From the NCBI RefSeq assembly GCF_017948485.1, contig NZ_JAFFSX010000004.1, positions 62,001 to 126,000 of the forward strand: 64,000 bases of DNA, in the 5' to 3' direction. This document shows positions 1-7,497 of this stretch, piece by piece (position 1 is the stretch's first letter; the number at the start of each line of letters is the position of its first letter). The notes beneath the pieces are model-generated. The model was not told the DNA's origin, did no database searches, and saw only the letters and a program-made list of their open reading frames with translations. Made by a program: the position numbers and the translations under genes. Source of the DNA: Streptomyces sp. GESEQ-35 (GTDB taxonomy: Bacteria > Actinomycetota > Actinomycetes > Streptomycetales > Streptomycetaceae).

Positions 1-1128
1 CAGAACAAGGACGAGCGGGACCAGTCGGCGAGCGTGCTGCTGCCCCCGGCGCAGGACCAGAAGGTGCTCACCCTCGGCGGCGGCAACATCGACTCCAACC
101 CCGACGCCAACCGGCTGACCGACGTCATCGACCTGAAGTCCGCCAACCCGTCGTACGTCGCCGGGCCGCCGATCCCGCAGGGCACCGTCGACCTCGGCAA
201 CGGTCCGGTGGCCCAGACCGGGGGCCAGGGCAAGATGTACGTCTCCGCCGTACTCCTGCCCGACGGCAAGGTCCTGGAGACGGGCGGCGCGCTGCACAAC
301 CGGGCCGACCCGGTCTACGAGTCGTCGATCTACGACCCGGCGACGGGGACCTTCGACCCGGTGGCCGCCGACCCTCAGGCCCGCGGCTACCACTCGTCGG
401 CGTTCCTGCTGCCCGACGGCCGGGTGATGACGACCGGCGACAACCCGGGCAACGGCACCTGGAACCACAACGTGTCGATCTACACGCCGCCCTATCTCCT
501 CAAGGGCGAGCGCCCGGCGATCACTTCGGTGATCGACACCGAGTGGACGTACGGCGACACCCAGCGCATCACCGTCGACCGGCCCATCGCCAAGGCGGAG
601 TTGATCCGCCCGGCCGCGGTGACGCACTCCTCCGACCCGAACCAGCGGTTCGTGGACCTGCCGCTGTCGGTGGACGGCAACAACGTCGACCTGAACGTGA
701 CGAGCAACCCCGACCTGGCGCCGCCCGGCTGGTACATGCTCTTCGCGGTCGACGCGAACGGGGTTCCGTCGGTGGCGAAGTGGGTGCATCTGCAAGGCCC
801 TTCGGCGCTGAGCGCCACCGACGCCTCGGCGCACGTCCACTCCTTCGCCGACGACCTGTCCGGCAAGGTCACGGGGCCCGCCAAGAAGCGGACCTCGCAG
901 CAGGTCAGCCCCACCGTCTCCGGCTGCGACCGGCACTACGGGTCGATCAACGTGTGCGTGCCGACCGCGTTCCCGGAGGAGGTGAAGAAGACGACGGCCG
1001 CCCGGTGCAGCTGGCTGAAGTCGAACGACTACGGCCGCCTGAAGGTCAACGGCAAGGACGACCCGCTGCGGCTGGACCGGAACGGGGACGGAATCGCCTG
1101 CGGCAAGAAGGATCTAACGAGGCGCTAA
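1..1128 (+). CDS. Radical copper oxidase (galactose/glyoxal oxidase type), C-terminal part, with excalibur domain
   Basis: The reading frame is open from the left edge, so the N-terminus lies outside the window. Kelch-like motifs (VLLPDGKVLETGG, FLLPDGRVMTTGD) are followed by a galactose oxidase early-set/DUF1929 module. The Tyr-His pair in ARGYHSSAFLLPDGRV (bases 388-393) and the later His in VTHSSDPNQR (625-627) match the copper ligands of galactose oxidase and Streptomyces GlxA. The Tyr-Cys cross-link partner would lie upstream and cannot be seen. After PPGWYMLFAVDANGVPSVA comes a low-complexity linker, then about 55 residues with Cys and the DRNGDGIACG signature of an excalibur calcium-binding domain, which I do not recall in GlxA itself. 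It is probably a secreted or wall-associated oxidase making H2O2 from alcohols or aldehydes. The substrate is unknown. Confidence 0.85.
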   Translation, partial: QNKDERDQSASVLLPPAQDQKVLTLGGGNIDSNPDANRLTDVIDLKSANPSYVAGPPIPQGTVDLGNGPVAQTGGQGKMYVSAVLLPDGKVLETGGALHNRADPVYESSIYDPATGTFDPVAADPQARGYHSSAFLLPDGRVMTTGDNPGNGTWNHNVSIYTPPYLLKGERPAITSVIDTEWTYGDTQRITVDRPIAKAELIRPAAVTHSSDPNQRFVDLPLSVDGNNVDLNVTSNPDLAPPGWYMLFAVDANGVPSVAKWVHLQGPSALSATDASAHVHSFADDLSGKVTGPAKKRTSQQVSPTVSGCDRHYGSINVCVPTAFPEEVKKTTAARCSWLKSNDYGRLKVNGKDDPLRLDRNGDGIACGKKDLTRR

Positions 1129-1186
1129 GCGCCCCAAAGGGGCGCGGGGAACTGCGCGACCAGCCACAGACGGCCCGCAGTTCCCC
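1129..1186. terminator. Terminator hairpin merged with dispersed Streptomyces repeat (copy A)
   Basis: Immediately after the oxidase stop codon, GCGCCCC (1129-1135) pairs with GGGGCGC (1139-1145) across an AAA loop. The second arm is also the start of a dispersed repeat, GGGGCGCGGGGAACTGCG and onward. Inside the repeat, GGGGAACTGCG (1146-1156) pairs perfectly with CGCAGTTCCCC (1176-1186). The position between convergent genes suggests a bidirectional terminator. Related copies occur at 6721, 6828, 11405 and 30813. Confidence 0.75.
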
Positions 1187-1187
1187 A

Positions 1188-1415
1188 CTACCCTTGCGTC
1201 ACCCGTGCGGGTTGGGTGCGGAGGAGCGACGCCATGTCCTCCAGGGAGATCGAACCGACGGGTCCCTCGGACTCCGCCTCGTCGGCCAGGCCCTTCAGCC
1301 AGACGTCCTCGGCTCGCTCGGCGAGTTCGTGCAACCGTCGGTACTCGTCGATGTCGATGACGTCCGCCAGGTGCTTGCGAACGTCGGCCATGGACTCGAT
1401 CACGGGCTCCCTCAT
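1188..1415 (-). CDS. Phd/YefM-like antitoxin with an internal deletion (75 aa, orphan)
   Basis: The protein starts MREPVIESMADVRKHLADVID, like the N-terminal half of a Phd/YefM antitoxin, and then jumps straight to IDEYRRLHELAERAED, the usual motif of the second half. The intervening beta-strands of the Phd fold (typically a VITRHGRPVAVVV-like stretch of some 25-30 residues) are missing. At the DNA level the joint is a direct ATCGAC/ATCGAC repeat, which suits a slippage or recombination deletion that kept the frame. No toxin gene is adjacent; the downstream side is the convergent oxidase. The gene is either a decayed remnant or a specialised short form. Start and stop are intact. Confidence 0.6.
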   Translation of the reverse strand: MREPVIESMADVRKHLADVIDIDEYRRLHELAERAEDVWLKGLADEAESEGPVGSISLEDMASLLRTQPARVTQG

Positions 1416-1466
1416 GTGCCTAATGTGGCAGATGCGTAACCACTCCTTGGGGGGTGGTGAGCGGCT

Positions 1467-2114
1467 TCAGGAGCTTTTCGGGGGCAGGCCGTGTTCGAAG
1501 ACGTCCACCGCGCGGTCGACCAGGTCGGCGAGATCCTCCTGGTAGTCGTTCTCGGCCCAGTAGAGCGAGATCTCCGACAGGCCGCCGATGAGGCACATCG
1601 CGTACACGCGTACCTCCAGTTCGTCGGCGTCGCGGCCGGTGCGCTCCGCGATGACCCCGCGCAGGAGGCGGCCGGTGACGGACATGCTCTCGATCATGCG
1701 GGAGCGTACGGCCGGTACCTGGACCATCAGGTGTGCCCGCAGCCGGGTCGTCTCGGGCTCCTCGGCCCGCTCGAGCCCGATGGCCTTCTTGAGTACGTAC
1801 CGCAGGGACTCCAGCCACGGCTCGTCCGCGGGCCGCAACCGGAGTTCCTCCTCCATCATCGTGTCGTACTCGTCCGTGAGGACGATGTCCTCCTTGGTCG
1901 GGAAGTAGCGGAAGACGGTCGACGGTGACACCTCGGCGCGGTCGGCGATCTGCTCGATCGTGGTGGCGTCGTAGCCCTGCTCCTGGATCAGCGCGTACGT
2001 CGCCGTGCGGATCGCCATCCGGGTCTTGATCTTCTTCCGCTCGCGGAGTCCCAGTTGGGGGCGGTCGGCGGGGGTGGAAGTGCGTGCGGCCGTCATGGAG
2101 TCATTGTCGGGCAT
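1467..2114 (-). CDS. TetR family transcriptional repressor
   Basis: This 215-residue protein has an N-terminal TetR helix-turn-helix (IRTATYALIQEQGYDATTIEQIADRAEVSPSTVFRYFPTKEDI, about residues 35-77) and a helical C-terminal ligand domain. The ATG at 2114 overlaps the end of the MFS gene by 14 bases and has GGAGG about 12 bases upstream inside that gene; an inner ATG at 2096 has no ribosome-binding site. It is co-transcribed with, and very probably represses, the efflux pump gene at 2101-3660 through the palindrome just before the pump start codon. The inducing ligand is unknown. Confidence 0.92.
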   Translation of the reverse strand: MPDNDSMTAARTSTPADRPQLGLRERKKIKTRMAIRTATYALIQEQGYDATTIEQIADRAEVSPSTVFRYFPTKEDIVLTDEYDTMMEEELRLRPADEPWLESLRYVLKKAIGLERAEEPETTRLRAHLMVQVPAVRSRMIESMSVTGRLLRGVIAERTGRDADELEVRVYAMCLIGGLSEISLYWAENDYQEDLADLVDRAVDVFEHGLPPKSS

Positions 2115-3660
2115 CCACCTGGGGGACCTCCACGGGCGGGGCGGGCTCTTCCTCCACCCTGGGTGTGCCCGGCAGGAACGCGGCGGCCAGCAGCGCGGAC
2201 ACGAGGGCGGCGATCCCGCACACCAGCAGGACCAGGCCCATGCCGTGGACGTACGCGCCGTTCGCGGACGCGATGAGGTCGGCCGAGCCCGTCCGCTCGG
2301 CGACGACGTGCGCCGCGACCACCGACTCCCCGGCGGTGTCGGCCGCCTGCGCGGGCAGCCCGGTGACGTCGAGCCGGTCGCGGAAGGCGCCCGAGAGCAG
2401 GCTGCCGAGCAGCGCGATGCCGATCGCGGCGCCGACCTGGCGCAGCGTCATCAGCAGTCCGGAGCCGCTGCCGGCGCGGTCGCGGGGGAGCGTGCCGAGG
2501 GCGCCGTCCATCGCCGGGACCAGCGCGAAGCCGAAGCCGACGCCGGTGATGGAGAGCCACAGCGCGGTGAAGCCGTAGCCGGAGTCCACCGTCGTACGAC
2601 TGCCGAGGAGCGCGGCGAAGGCCAGCACCACCATGCCCGCGCTCACCACTGCCCGCGCCCCGAACCGGGCGACGACCTGTTGCGCGGCCCGCGCGGCGAC
2701 CAGGAGACCGCCCATCATCGGCAGCAGCCGGACCCCGGTGCCGAGGGCGTCGTGGCCGAGGACGGCCTGGAGGTACGGCGGCAGCACGAACAGCAGGCCG
2801 GACAGGACGAACATCACCAGCGTCGCGGCCAGGGTGTTGAAGAGGAAGCCGCGGTGGCCGAGCAGCGCCATGTCGAGCATCGGCCGCGCGGCCCGCCGTT
2901 CGCGCGCCACCAGCGCGGCGATCAGTATGAGGGCCCCGCCGGACATCCCGAGCACCAGCGGGTCGCCCCAGCCGCGCGTCGGGGCCTCGATGATCGCGTA
3001 GATGAGGGCGCCGAGCCCGGCCGCGGTGAGTGCGGTGGACACGACGTCGACCCTGGGGGAGGCGGGATCGCGGGTCTCGGGCAGCAGGAGGACGCAGGCG
3101 GCGATGCCGATCGCGGCCATCGGGACGTTGACGAGGAAGACCGAGCCCCACCAGAAGTGGTCCAGGAGCCAGCCGCCGATGATCGGCCCCAGCGGCAGGC
3201 CGAGCGCGGACGCGGCGGAGATGACGCCGATGGCCTTGGTGCGCTCGTCCGGACCGAACAGCGAGGGCAGCACGGACAGTGCGAGCGGCGTGACCAGCGC
3301 CGCGCCGACGCCCATGACCGCGCGGGCCACGATCACCCAGGTCACATCGCCGGCCAGGGCGCCCATGACCGATCCGGCCAGGAAGATCCCGAGCCCGGTG
3401 ATCAGCATCTGCCGCCGCCCGAACCGGTCGCCGAGCAGTCCGGCCGGGAGCATCAGCGCGGCGAAGACGACGACGTACGAGTCGGCCATCCACTGCTGCT
3501 CGCCGGTGGTGGCGCCGAGGTCGCCGGCCATCGTCGGCAGCGCCACGTTCAGGATCGTCATGTCGAAGCCGAGCGTGAGCATGCTCGCGACCAGGGCGCC
3601 GAGGGCCCACCAACGGCGTGGATCGCGGTGCACGCCTTCGCTATGAGTGACAGTAACCAT
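2101..3660 (-). CDS. MFS multidrug efflux transporter, DHA2 (EmrB/QacA) family
   Basis: A 519-residue polytopic membrane protein with the features of 14-TM drug:proton antiporters: FDMTILNVALP in TM1 (motif D1), LPAGLLGDRFGRRQML in the TM2-3 loop (motif A), and a glycine-rich motif C-like segment near LGLPLGPIIGGWLL. It should export hydrophobic drugs or an endogenous metabolite. It is the first gene of a two-gene operon with the TetR regulator. The ATG at 3660 has no Shine-Dalgarno sequence, and the -10 region lies almost on top of it, so the mRNA is probably leaderless. Confidence 0.93.
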   Translation of the reverse strand: MVTVTHSEGVHRDPRRWWALGALVASMLTLGFDMTILNVALPTMAGDLGATTGEQQWMADSYVVVFAALMLPAGLLGDRFGRRQMLITGLGIFLAGSVMGALAGDVTWVIVARAVMGVGAALVTPLALSVLPSLFGPDERTKAIGVISAASALGLPLGPIIGGWLLDHFWWGSVFLVNVPMAAIGIAACVLLLPETRDPASPRVDVVSTALTAAGLGALIYAIIEAPTRGWGDPLVLGMSGGALILIAALVARERRAARPMLDMALLGHRGFLFNTLAATLVMFVLSGLLFVLPPYLQAVLGHDALGTGVRLLPMMGGLLVAARAAQQVVARFGARAVVSAGMVVLAFAALLGSRTTVDSGYGFTALWLSITGVGFGFALVPAMDGALGTLPRDRAGSGSGLLMTLRQVGAAIGIALLGSLLSGAFRDRLDVTGLPAQAADTAGESVVAAHVVAERTGSADLIASANGAYVHGMGLVLLVCGIAALVSALLAAAFLPGTPRVEEEPAPPVEVPQVDARQ

Positions 3661-3664
3661 GAAA

Positions 3665-3697
3665 TGAGAGTAACTCTCAAAAGGTGGTTAGTGTCAA
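3665..3697 (-). promoter_or_regulatory. Promoter of the efflux operon with overlapping TetR operator
   Basis: TGAGAGT-A-ACTCTCA (3665-3679) is a perfect 7-bp inverted repeat around one base. On the minus strand it sits between a consensus TTGACA -35 box (3697-3692) and the ATG at 3660, overlapping the expected -10 region. This is the classic geometry for autorepression by the TetR protein encoded in the same operon. Binding is inferred from position and symmetry. Confidence 0.75.
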
Positions 3698-3715
3698 TGG
3701 ATGCCGGTGTGCGGG

Positions 3716-3750
3716 CATGAAAAATGGCCGCGGCTTTGAAGCCGCGGCCA
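3716..3750 (-). terminator. Intrinsic terminator of the hemolysin III gene
   Basis: A perfect 12-bp stem (3725-3736 with 3739-3750, built on GGCCGCGGCTT) is followed on the minus strand by a run of five Ts (complement of 3721-3725, the first T closing the stem). It separates the hemolysin III gene from the efflux operon promoter. Confidence 0.85.
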
Positions 3751-3772
3751 CCGGAATGAGCTCCCCGAAGGG

Positions 3773-4495
3773 CTATGCGTGCTGGTACGCCACCAGTGAG
3801 ATCCCCACGTAGTGCACGACGAACGCCGCCAGCGTCAAGGAGTGGAAGACCTCGTGGAAGCCGAACCACCGGGGTGACGGGTTGGGCCGCTTGATGCCGT
3901 AGATCACGCCGCCCGCGCTGTAGAGGAGGCCGCCCACGATCACCAGGACCAGCACGGCGATGCCGCCGGTGCGCATGAAGTCCGGGAGGAAGAAGACGGC
4001 CGCCCAGCCCATCGCGATATAGCAGGGGGTGTAGAGCCAGCGCGGGGCGCCGACCCAGAACACCCGGAAGAGGATGCCCGCGAGCGCGGCCGCCCAGATG
4101 CCCCACAGCAGCACCTGCCCCTTGGCCCCGGGGAGCAGGAGCATCGTCAGCGGGGTGTAGGTGCCGGCGATGATCAGGAAGATGTTGGCGTGATCCAGCC
4201 GGCGCAGGATGCCGTCCATCTGGGGGCTCCAGTTGCCCCGGTGGTAGACCGCGCTGACTCCGAACAGCAGGCAGGCCGTCAGGACGTAGATCCCGCAGGC
4301 GACGCGGCCTCTCGGCGAGTCGGCGAGGGCGGTGAGCACCAGGCCTGCGACGAGTACGGCCGGAAACATGCCGAGATGCAGCCAGCCCCGGAGCTTGGGC
4401 TTGATCGGATGCGGCAGTGCGAGCGCGTGAGGACGGCGGCCGGCGGTCGGCTCGTCCAAGGGCGCGTCGGAGGCGGACGCAGTCATGCGGGGCAT
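3773..4495 (-). CDS. Hemolysin III / TrhA family membrane protein (PAQR superfamily)
   Basis: A 240-residue protein with seven predicted membrane segments. The family motifs are all present: SAVYHRGNW, LDHANIFLIIAGTYTP and the C-terminal HEVFHSLTLAAFVVHYVG, which supply the conserved His/Asp residues thought to bind a metal in the PAQR fold. Bacterial members have been linked to membrane lipid homeostasis and were first named for hemolytic activity; no toxin role should be assumed here. An alternative start at 4486 (MTASAS) is possible. The gene is monocistronic with its own terminator. Confidence 0.92.
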   Translation of the reverse strand: MPRMTASASDAPLDEPTAGRRPHALALPHPIKPKLRGWLHLGMFPAVLVAGLVLTALADSPRGRVACGIYVLTACLLFGVSAVYHRGNWSPQMDGILRRLDHANIFLIIAGTYTPLTMLLLPGAKGQVLLWGIWAAALAGILFRVFWVGAPRWLYTPCYIAMGWAAVFFLPDFMRTGGIAVLVLVIVGGLLYSAGGVIYGIKRPNPSPRWFGFHEVFHSLTLAAFVVHYVGISLVAYQHA

Positions 4496-4503
4496 CGTAC
4501 CTA

Positions 4504-4520
4504 CGTAACCGTAAGTTACG
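4504..4520. promoter_or_regulatory. Inverted repeat upstream of the hemolysin III gene
   Basis: CGTAAC (4504-4509) and GTTACG (4515-4520) form a perfect 6-bp inverted repeat with a 5-base centre, 9 bases before the ATG at 4495. It is in the right place for an operator of the minus-strand gene. The regulator is unknown. Confidence 0.45.
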
Positions 4521-4593
4521 CGTCAGTCTCCTTGGATGACCGGCGCAGAGTGGCCATCGTCTCACGGCAGTTGGCGGCTCCCGTGTGGCTGGT

Positions 4594-4641
4594 CACGCAA
4601 AGAGACGGTCAGCTGAACCCAACGTGCACACAAAGAGACGG
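4594..4641. promoter_or_regulatory. Phased direct repeat in the pckG upstream region
   Basis: CACGCAAAGAGACGG (4594-4608) and CACACAAAGAGACGG (4627-4641) match at 14 of 15 positions and are 33 bp apart start to start, close to three helical turns. They lie about 180-230 bp before pckG in the 328-bp gap between the divergent hemolysin III and pckG genes. An activator or repressor binding two sites on one DNA face would give this pattern. Confidence 0.5.
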
Positions 4642-4823
4642 GTTCAAGCGTGGCGATGCTCACTCCGCTCACCTGTGACGCCCTCTGGACAGATGGGCGC
4701 TCCCGTCGGATGATCAAATGAGTGCGGTCGGCACCGGATGAGCGCCAGGCAACCCGCTGGGACGCATCCGGGCCGCAGCCCCCACGGGGCCTCCAACCAA
4801 AAATCCCTCATCAAGGAGCAATC

Positions 4824-6647
4824 GTGGCGCGCGACATCGCGGCTCCCCCCGTCGTACCCACCAACCACAAAGAACTGGTCTCGTGGGTGAACGAGATCGC
4901 TGAACTGACCGAGCCGGACAGCGTGGTCTGGTGTGACGGATCCGAGGCCGAGTACGAGCGACTGTGCGAGGAGCTCGTGGCCAAGGGCACCTTCAAGAGG
5001 CTCGACCCGATCAAGCGCCCCAACTCGTACTACGCGGCCTCCGACCCGACCGATGTCGCCCGGGTCGAGGACCGCACCTTCATCTGCTCCGAGCAGGAAC
5101 AGGACGCGGGCCCTACCAACCACTGGAAGGACCCCGCGGAGATGCGGGACATCTTCGCCGGGGAGAAGGGCCTGTTCCGCGGCTCGATGCGCGGCCGGAC
5201 CATGTACGTCGTGCCCTTCTGCATGGGCCCGCTCGGCTCGCCGCTGTCCGCGCTCGGCGTCGAGATCACCGACTCGGCGTACGTCGCCGTCTCCATGCGC
5301 ACGATGACCCGCATGGGGCAGCCCGTCCTCGACGAGCTGGGCTCCGAGGGCTTCTTCGTGAAGGCCGTCCACACGCTGGGCGCCCCGCTGGCCGAGGGGG
5401 AGGCGGACGTGGCCTGGCCGTGCAACCAGACCAAGTACATCTCCCACTTCCCGGAGTCCCGCGAGATCTGGTCCTACGGCTCCGGCTACGGCGGCAACGC
5501 CCTGCTCGGCAAGAAGTGCTACGCCCTGCGCATCGCCTCCGTCATGGCCCGCGACGAGGGCTGGCTCGCCGAGCACATGCTGATCCTGAAGCTCACCCCG
5601 CCGCAGGGTGAGTCGAAGTACGTCGCCGCGGCCTTCCCGTCCGCGTGCGGCAAGACGAACCTCGCGATGCTGGAGCCGACGATCTCCGGCTGGACGGTCG
5701 AGACGATCGGCGACGACATCGCGTGGATGCGGTTCGGCGAGGACGGGCGGCTCTACGCCATCAACCCCGAGGCCGGTTTCTTCGGCGTCGCGCCCGGCAC
5801 CGGTGAGCACACCAACGCCAACGCGATGAAGACGCTGTGGGGCAACTCCGTCTTCACGAACGTCGCCCTCACCGACGACAACGACATCTGGTGGGAGGGC
5901 ATGACGGAGGAGACCCCGGCCCACCTCACCGACTGGAAGGGCAACGACTGGACACCGAAGTCCGAGTCGCCCGCCGCCCACCCGAACGCCCGCTTCACCG
6001 TCCCCGCCGCGCAGTGCCCGATCATCGCGCCCGAGTGGGAGGACCCCAAGGGCGTGCCGATCTCCGCGATCCTCTTCGGCGGCCGGCGCGCCACCGCCGT
6101 ACCGCTGGTGACGGAGTCCTTCGACTGGAACCACGGCGTCTTCCTCGGCGCGAACGTGGCCTCCGAGAAGACCGCCGCCGCCGAGGGCAAGGTCGGCGAG
6201 CTGCGCCGCGACCCCTTCGCCATGCTGCCGTTCTGCGGCTACAACATGGGCGACTACATGGGTCACTGGGTCGACGTCGCCAAGGACAAGGACAAGGCGA
6301 AGCTCCCGAAGATCTACTACGTCAACTGGTTCCGCAAGAACGACCAGGGCAAGTTCGTCTGGCCCGGCTTCGGTGAGAACAGCCGCGTCCTGAAGTGGAT
6401 CGTGGAGCGGCTGGAGGGCAAGGCCGAGGGCGTCGAGACCGCGATCGGCATTCTGCCGACGAAGGACGCGCTCGACACGAAGGGTCTGGAACTGGCCGAC
6501 GCTGACCTGGACTTCCTGCTCACCGTCGACAAGGAGGTCTGGCGCGAGGAGGCCGCCCTGGTCCCCGAGCACCTCAACACGTTCGGCGAGCACACGCCGA
6601 AGGAGCTGTGGGACGAGTACCGGGCGTTGGTTGAGCGCCTGGGGTAA
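4824..6647 (+). CDS. pckG: Phosphoenolpyruvate carboxykinase (GTP)
   Basis: Interconverts oxaloacetate + GTP and phosphoenolpyruvate + CO2 + GDP, the entry step of gluconeogenesis. Starting from the GTG at 4824, with AAGGAG at 4813-4818, the protein is 607 residues, the usual length of GTP-type PEPCK. The frame is open further upstream, but nothing there resembles the family. The nucleotide-binding loop with the reactive cysteine is [15 protein letters not shown] (around residue 270), followed by the metal-site region [32 protein letters not shown], split as [14 protein letters not shown] and [18 protein letters not shown], and by the NWFRKND segment. The gene is monocistronic, with two strong hairpins downstream. 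Confidence 0.97.
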   Translation: MARDIAAPPVVPTNHKELVSWVNEIAELTEPDSVVWCDGSEAEYERLCEELVAKGTFKRLDPIKRPNSYYAASDPTDVARVEDRTFICSEQEQDAGPTNHWKDPAEMRDIFAGEKGLFRGSMRGRTMYVVPFCMGPLGSPLSALGVEITDSAYVAVSMRTMTRMGQPVLDELGSEGFFVKAVHTLGAPLAEGEADVAWPCNQTKYISHFPESREIWSYGSGYGGNALLGKKCYALRIASVMARDEGWLAEHMLILKLTPPQGESKYVAAAFPSACGKTNLAMLEPTISGWTVETIGDDIAWMRFGEDGRLYAINPEAGFFGVAPGTGEHTNANAMKTLWGNSVFTNVALTDDNDIWWEGMTEETPAHLTDWKGNDWTPKSESPAAHPNARFTVPAAQCPIIAPEWEDPKGVPISAILFGGRRATAVPLVTESFDWNHGVFLGANVASEKTAAAEGKVGELRRDPFAMLPFCGYNMGDYMGHWVDVAKDKDKAKLPKIYYVNWFRKNDQGKFVWPGFGENSRVLKWIVERLEGKAEGVETAIGILPTKDALDTKGLELADADLDFLLTVDKEVWREEAALVPEHLNTFGEHTPKELWDEYRALVERLG

Positions 6648-6664
6648 CTCCCCTCCCAGTTGTG

Positions 6665-6694
6665 AAGGCCGCGCACAATGGGGTGCGTGGCCTT
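6665..6694. terminator. Hairpin downstream of pckG (first)
   Basis: AAGGCC-G-CGCAC (6665-6676) pairs with GTGCG-T-GGCCTT (6683-6694) through a 12-bp stem (one G-T pair) and the loop AATGGG, 18 bases after the pckG stop. Confidence 0.7.
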
Positions 6695-6720
6695 CGCCGT
6701 TGGCGGGTGCGGGTGCGTTG

Positions 6721-6758
6721 TGGCTGGTCGCGCCGTTCCCCGCGCCCCTTCGGGGCGC
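6721..6758 (-). repeat. Dispersed Streptomyces repeat, copy B (inverted)
   Basis: On the minus strand this reads GGGGCGCGGGGAACGGCGCG followed by ACCAGCCA, the same unit as the copies at 1139, 6828, 11405 and 30813. Its GCGCCCC/GGGGCGC end forms a hairpin around TT at 6742-6758. Together with copy C it forms a large imperfect inverted pair between pckG and the convergent VWA operon. Confidence 0.7.
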
Positions 6759-6788
6759 TGCCGGACCGTAGCTTCGCCAGAACCGCCA

Positions 6789-6816
6789 GGGCCCCGCACA
6801 ATGGCGTGCGGGGCCC
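6789..6816. terminator. Hairpin downstream of pckG (second)
   Basis: A perfect 11-bp stem: GGGCCCCGCAC (6789-6799) with GTGCGGGGCCC (6806-6816), loop AATGGC. Its loop resembles that of the hairpin at 6665, so the two may share an origin. It probably serves as a bidirectional terminator between pckG and the minus-strand operon ending at 6895. Confidence 0.7.
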
Positions 6817-6827
6817 GTGCCCCGTTA

Positions 6828-6854
6828 GGGGCGCGGGGAACTGCGCGACCAGCC
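6828..6854 (+). repeat. Dispersed Streptomyces repeat, copy C
   Basis: The 27-base unit (GGGGCGCGGGGAACTGCGCG plus ACCAGCC) is identical to the core of copy A and stands in the opposite orientation to copy B, some 70 bp away. It lies 40 bases beyond the stop codon of the convergent membrane protein gene. Confidence 0.7.
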
Positions 6855-6894
6855 CCCACCGGCCCGCGGCGAAAGAATGGCCCACCCAGCGGAG

Positions 6895-7497
6895 CTACCC
6901 GTTGCGGTCCTCCAGATAGCGGGTGAGCGACTCCTGTCGCCTTGCCTCCGTCTCGCGCAGGCTCGCGGCCAGTTCCTCCGCCTCCTCGTGCAGCAGCCTG
7001 AGCTGGCGCTCCAGGTGTCGTTCCGGTGGGTCCTGGCCCGGGGTGAGCCGGGTCCACCACCGGGTCCGTACGAACGTGTCGACCGCCTCGGGTATGTCCT
7101 GCCGTACGGCCCGGGACACCGCGTGCACGCCCTCCGGGTCCTGGGCGAGGACCTCGGTGACCCAGCCGGGATCCAGCAACGCGGTCAGCAGCTCGGTCAG
7201 TTCGGCGAGTCGGCCCGCGGCGGCGGGCGGCAGTTCTACGTCCGCGAGGTAGGCGGTGAGGCGTTCGAAGTCGGCCCGTATCTCGTCGAGCTGGGCCGAC
7301 GGGTCCGGGAAGTCGGGCAGCGGCGGCCGCTCCGGCGGGGCGATCAGCGCGCCCGCCCCGTACAGGCCGGCGACGACCACGGGCCAGTACGGGCCCGCCA
7401 CGCCCGCGAAGGTGAGCCCGAGGCCCAGCAGCCCGCACAGGCTGCCGGCGATGTTCTTGCGGGACTCGAGATAGCCGGTGAACCTACTGGTAGCCAC
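6895..7497 (-). CDS. Membrane protein of the TelA/VWA operon (function unknown)
   Basis: This 200-residue protein has an N-terminal hydrophobic region with two membrane segments (IAGSLCGLLGLGLTFAGVAG and PVVVAGLYGAGALIAP, about residues 15-52). A soluble, helical and acidic domain follows and ends in a probable coiled coil (HLERQLRLLHEEAEELAASL and onward). The GTG start at 7497 overlaps the end of the VWA gene by 14 bases, with GAGGAG about 6 bases upstream, so translation is probably coupled. It is the last gene of the four-gene operon. I do not recognise a family with a known role. Confidence 0.8.
   Translation of the reverse strand: MATSRFTGYLESRKNIAGSLCGLLGLGLTFAGVAGPYWPVVVAGLYGAGALIAPPERPPLPDFPDPSAQLDEIRADFERLTAYLADVELPPAAAGRLAELTELLTALLDPGWVTEVLAQDPEGVHAVSRAVRQDIPEAVDTFVRTRWWTRLTPGQDPPERHLERQLRLLHEEAEELAASLRETEARRQESLTRYLEDRNG

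Noticed and set aside
2005..3720. Long plus-strand frame opposite the MFS gene
   Set aside because: Composition is Gln/Arg/His-rich with no membrane or domain pattern. It is a shadow of the efflux gene.
3773..4495. A cytolytic toxin role for the hemolysin III gene
   Set aside because: The family name is historical; the protein is a PAQR-type membrane protein and nothing in the context suggests a toxin.
4644..6593. A 649-codon open frame on the minus strand opposite pckG
   Set aside because: It is the mirror of a strongly biased GC-rich gene, has no family similarity, and pckG on the plus strand is certain. The same applies to the other long antisense frames in the window.
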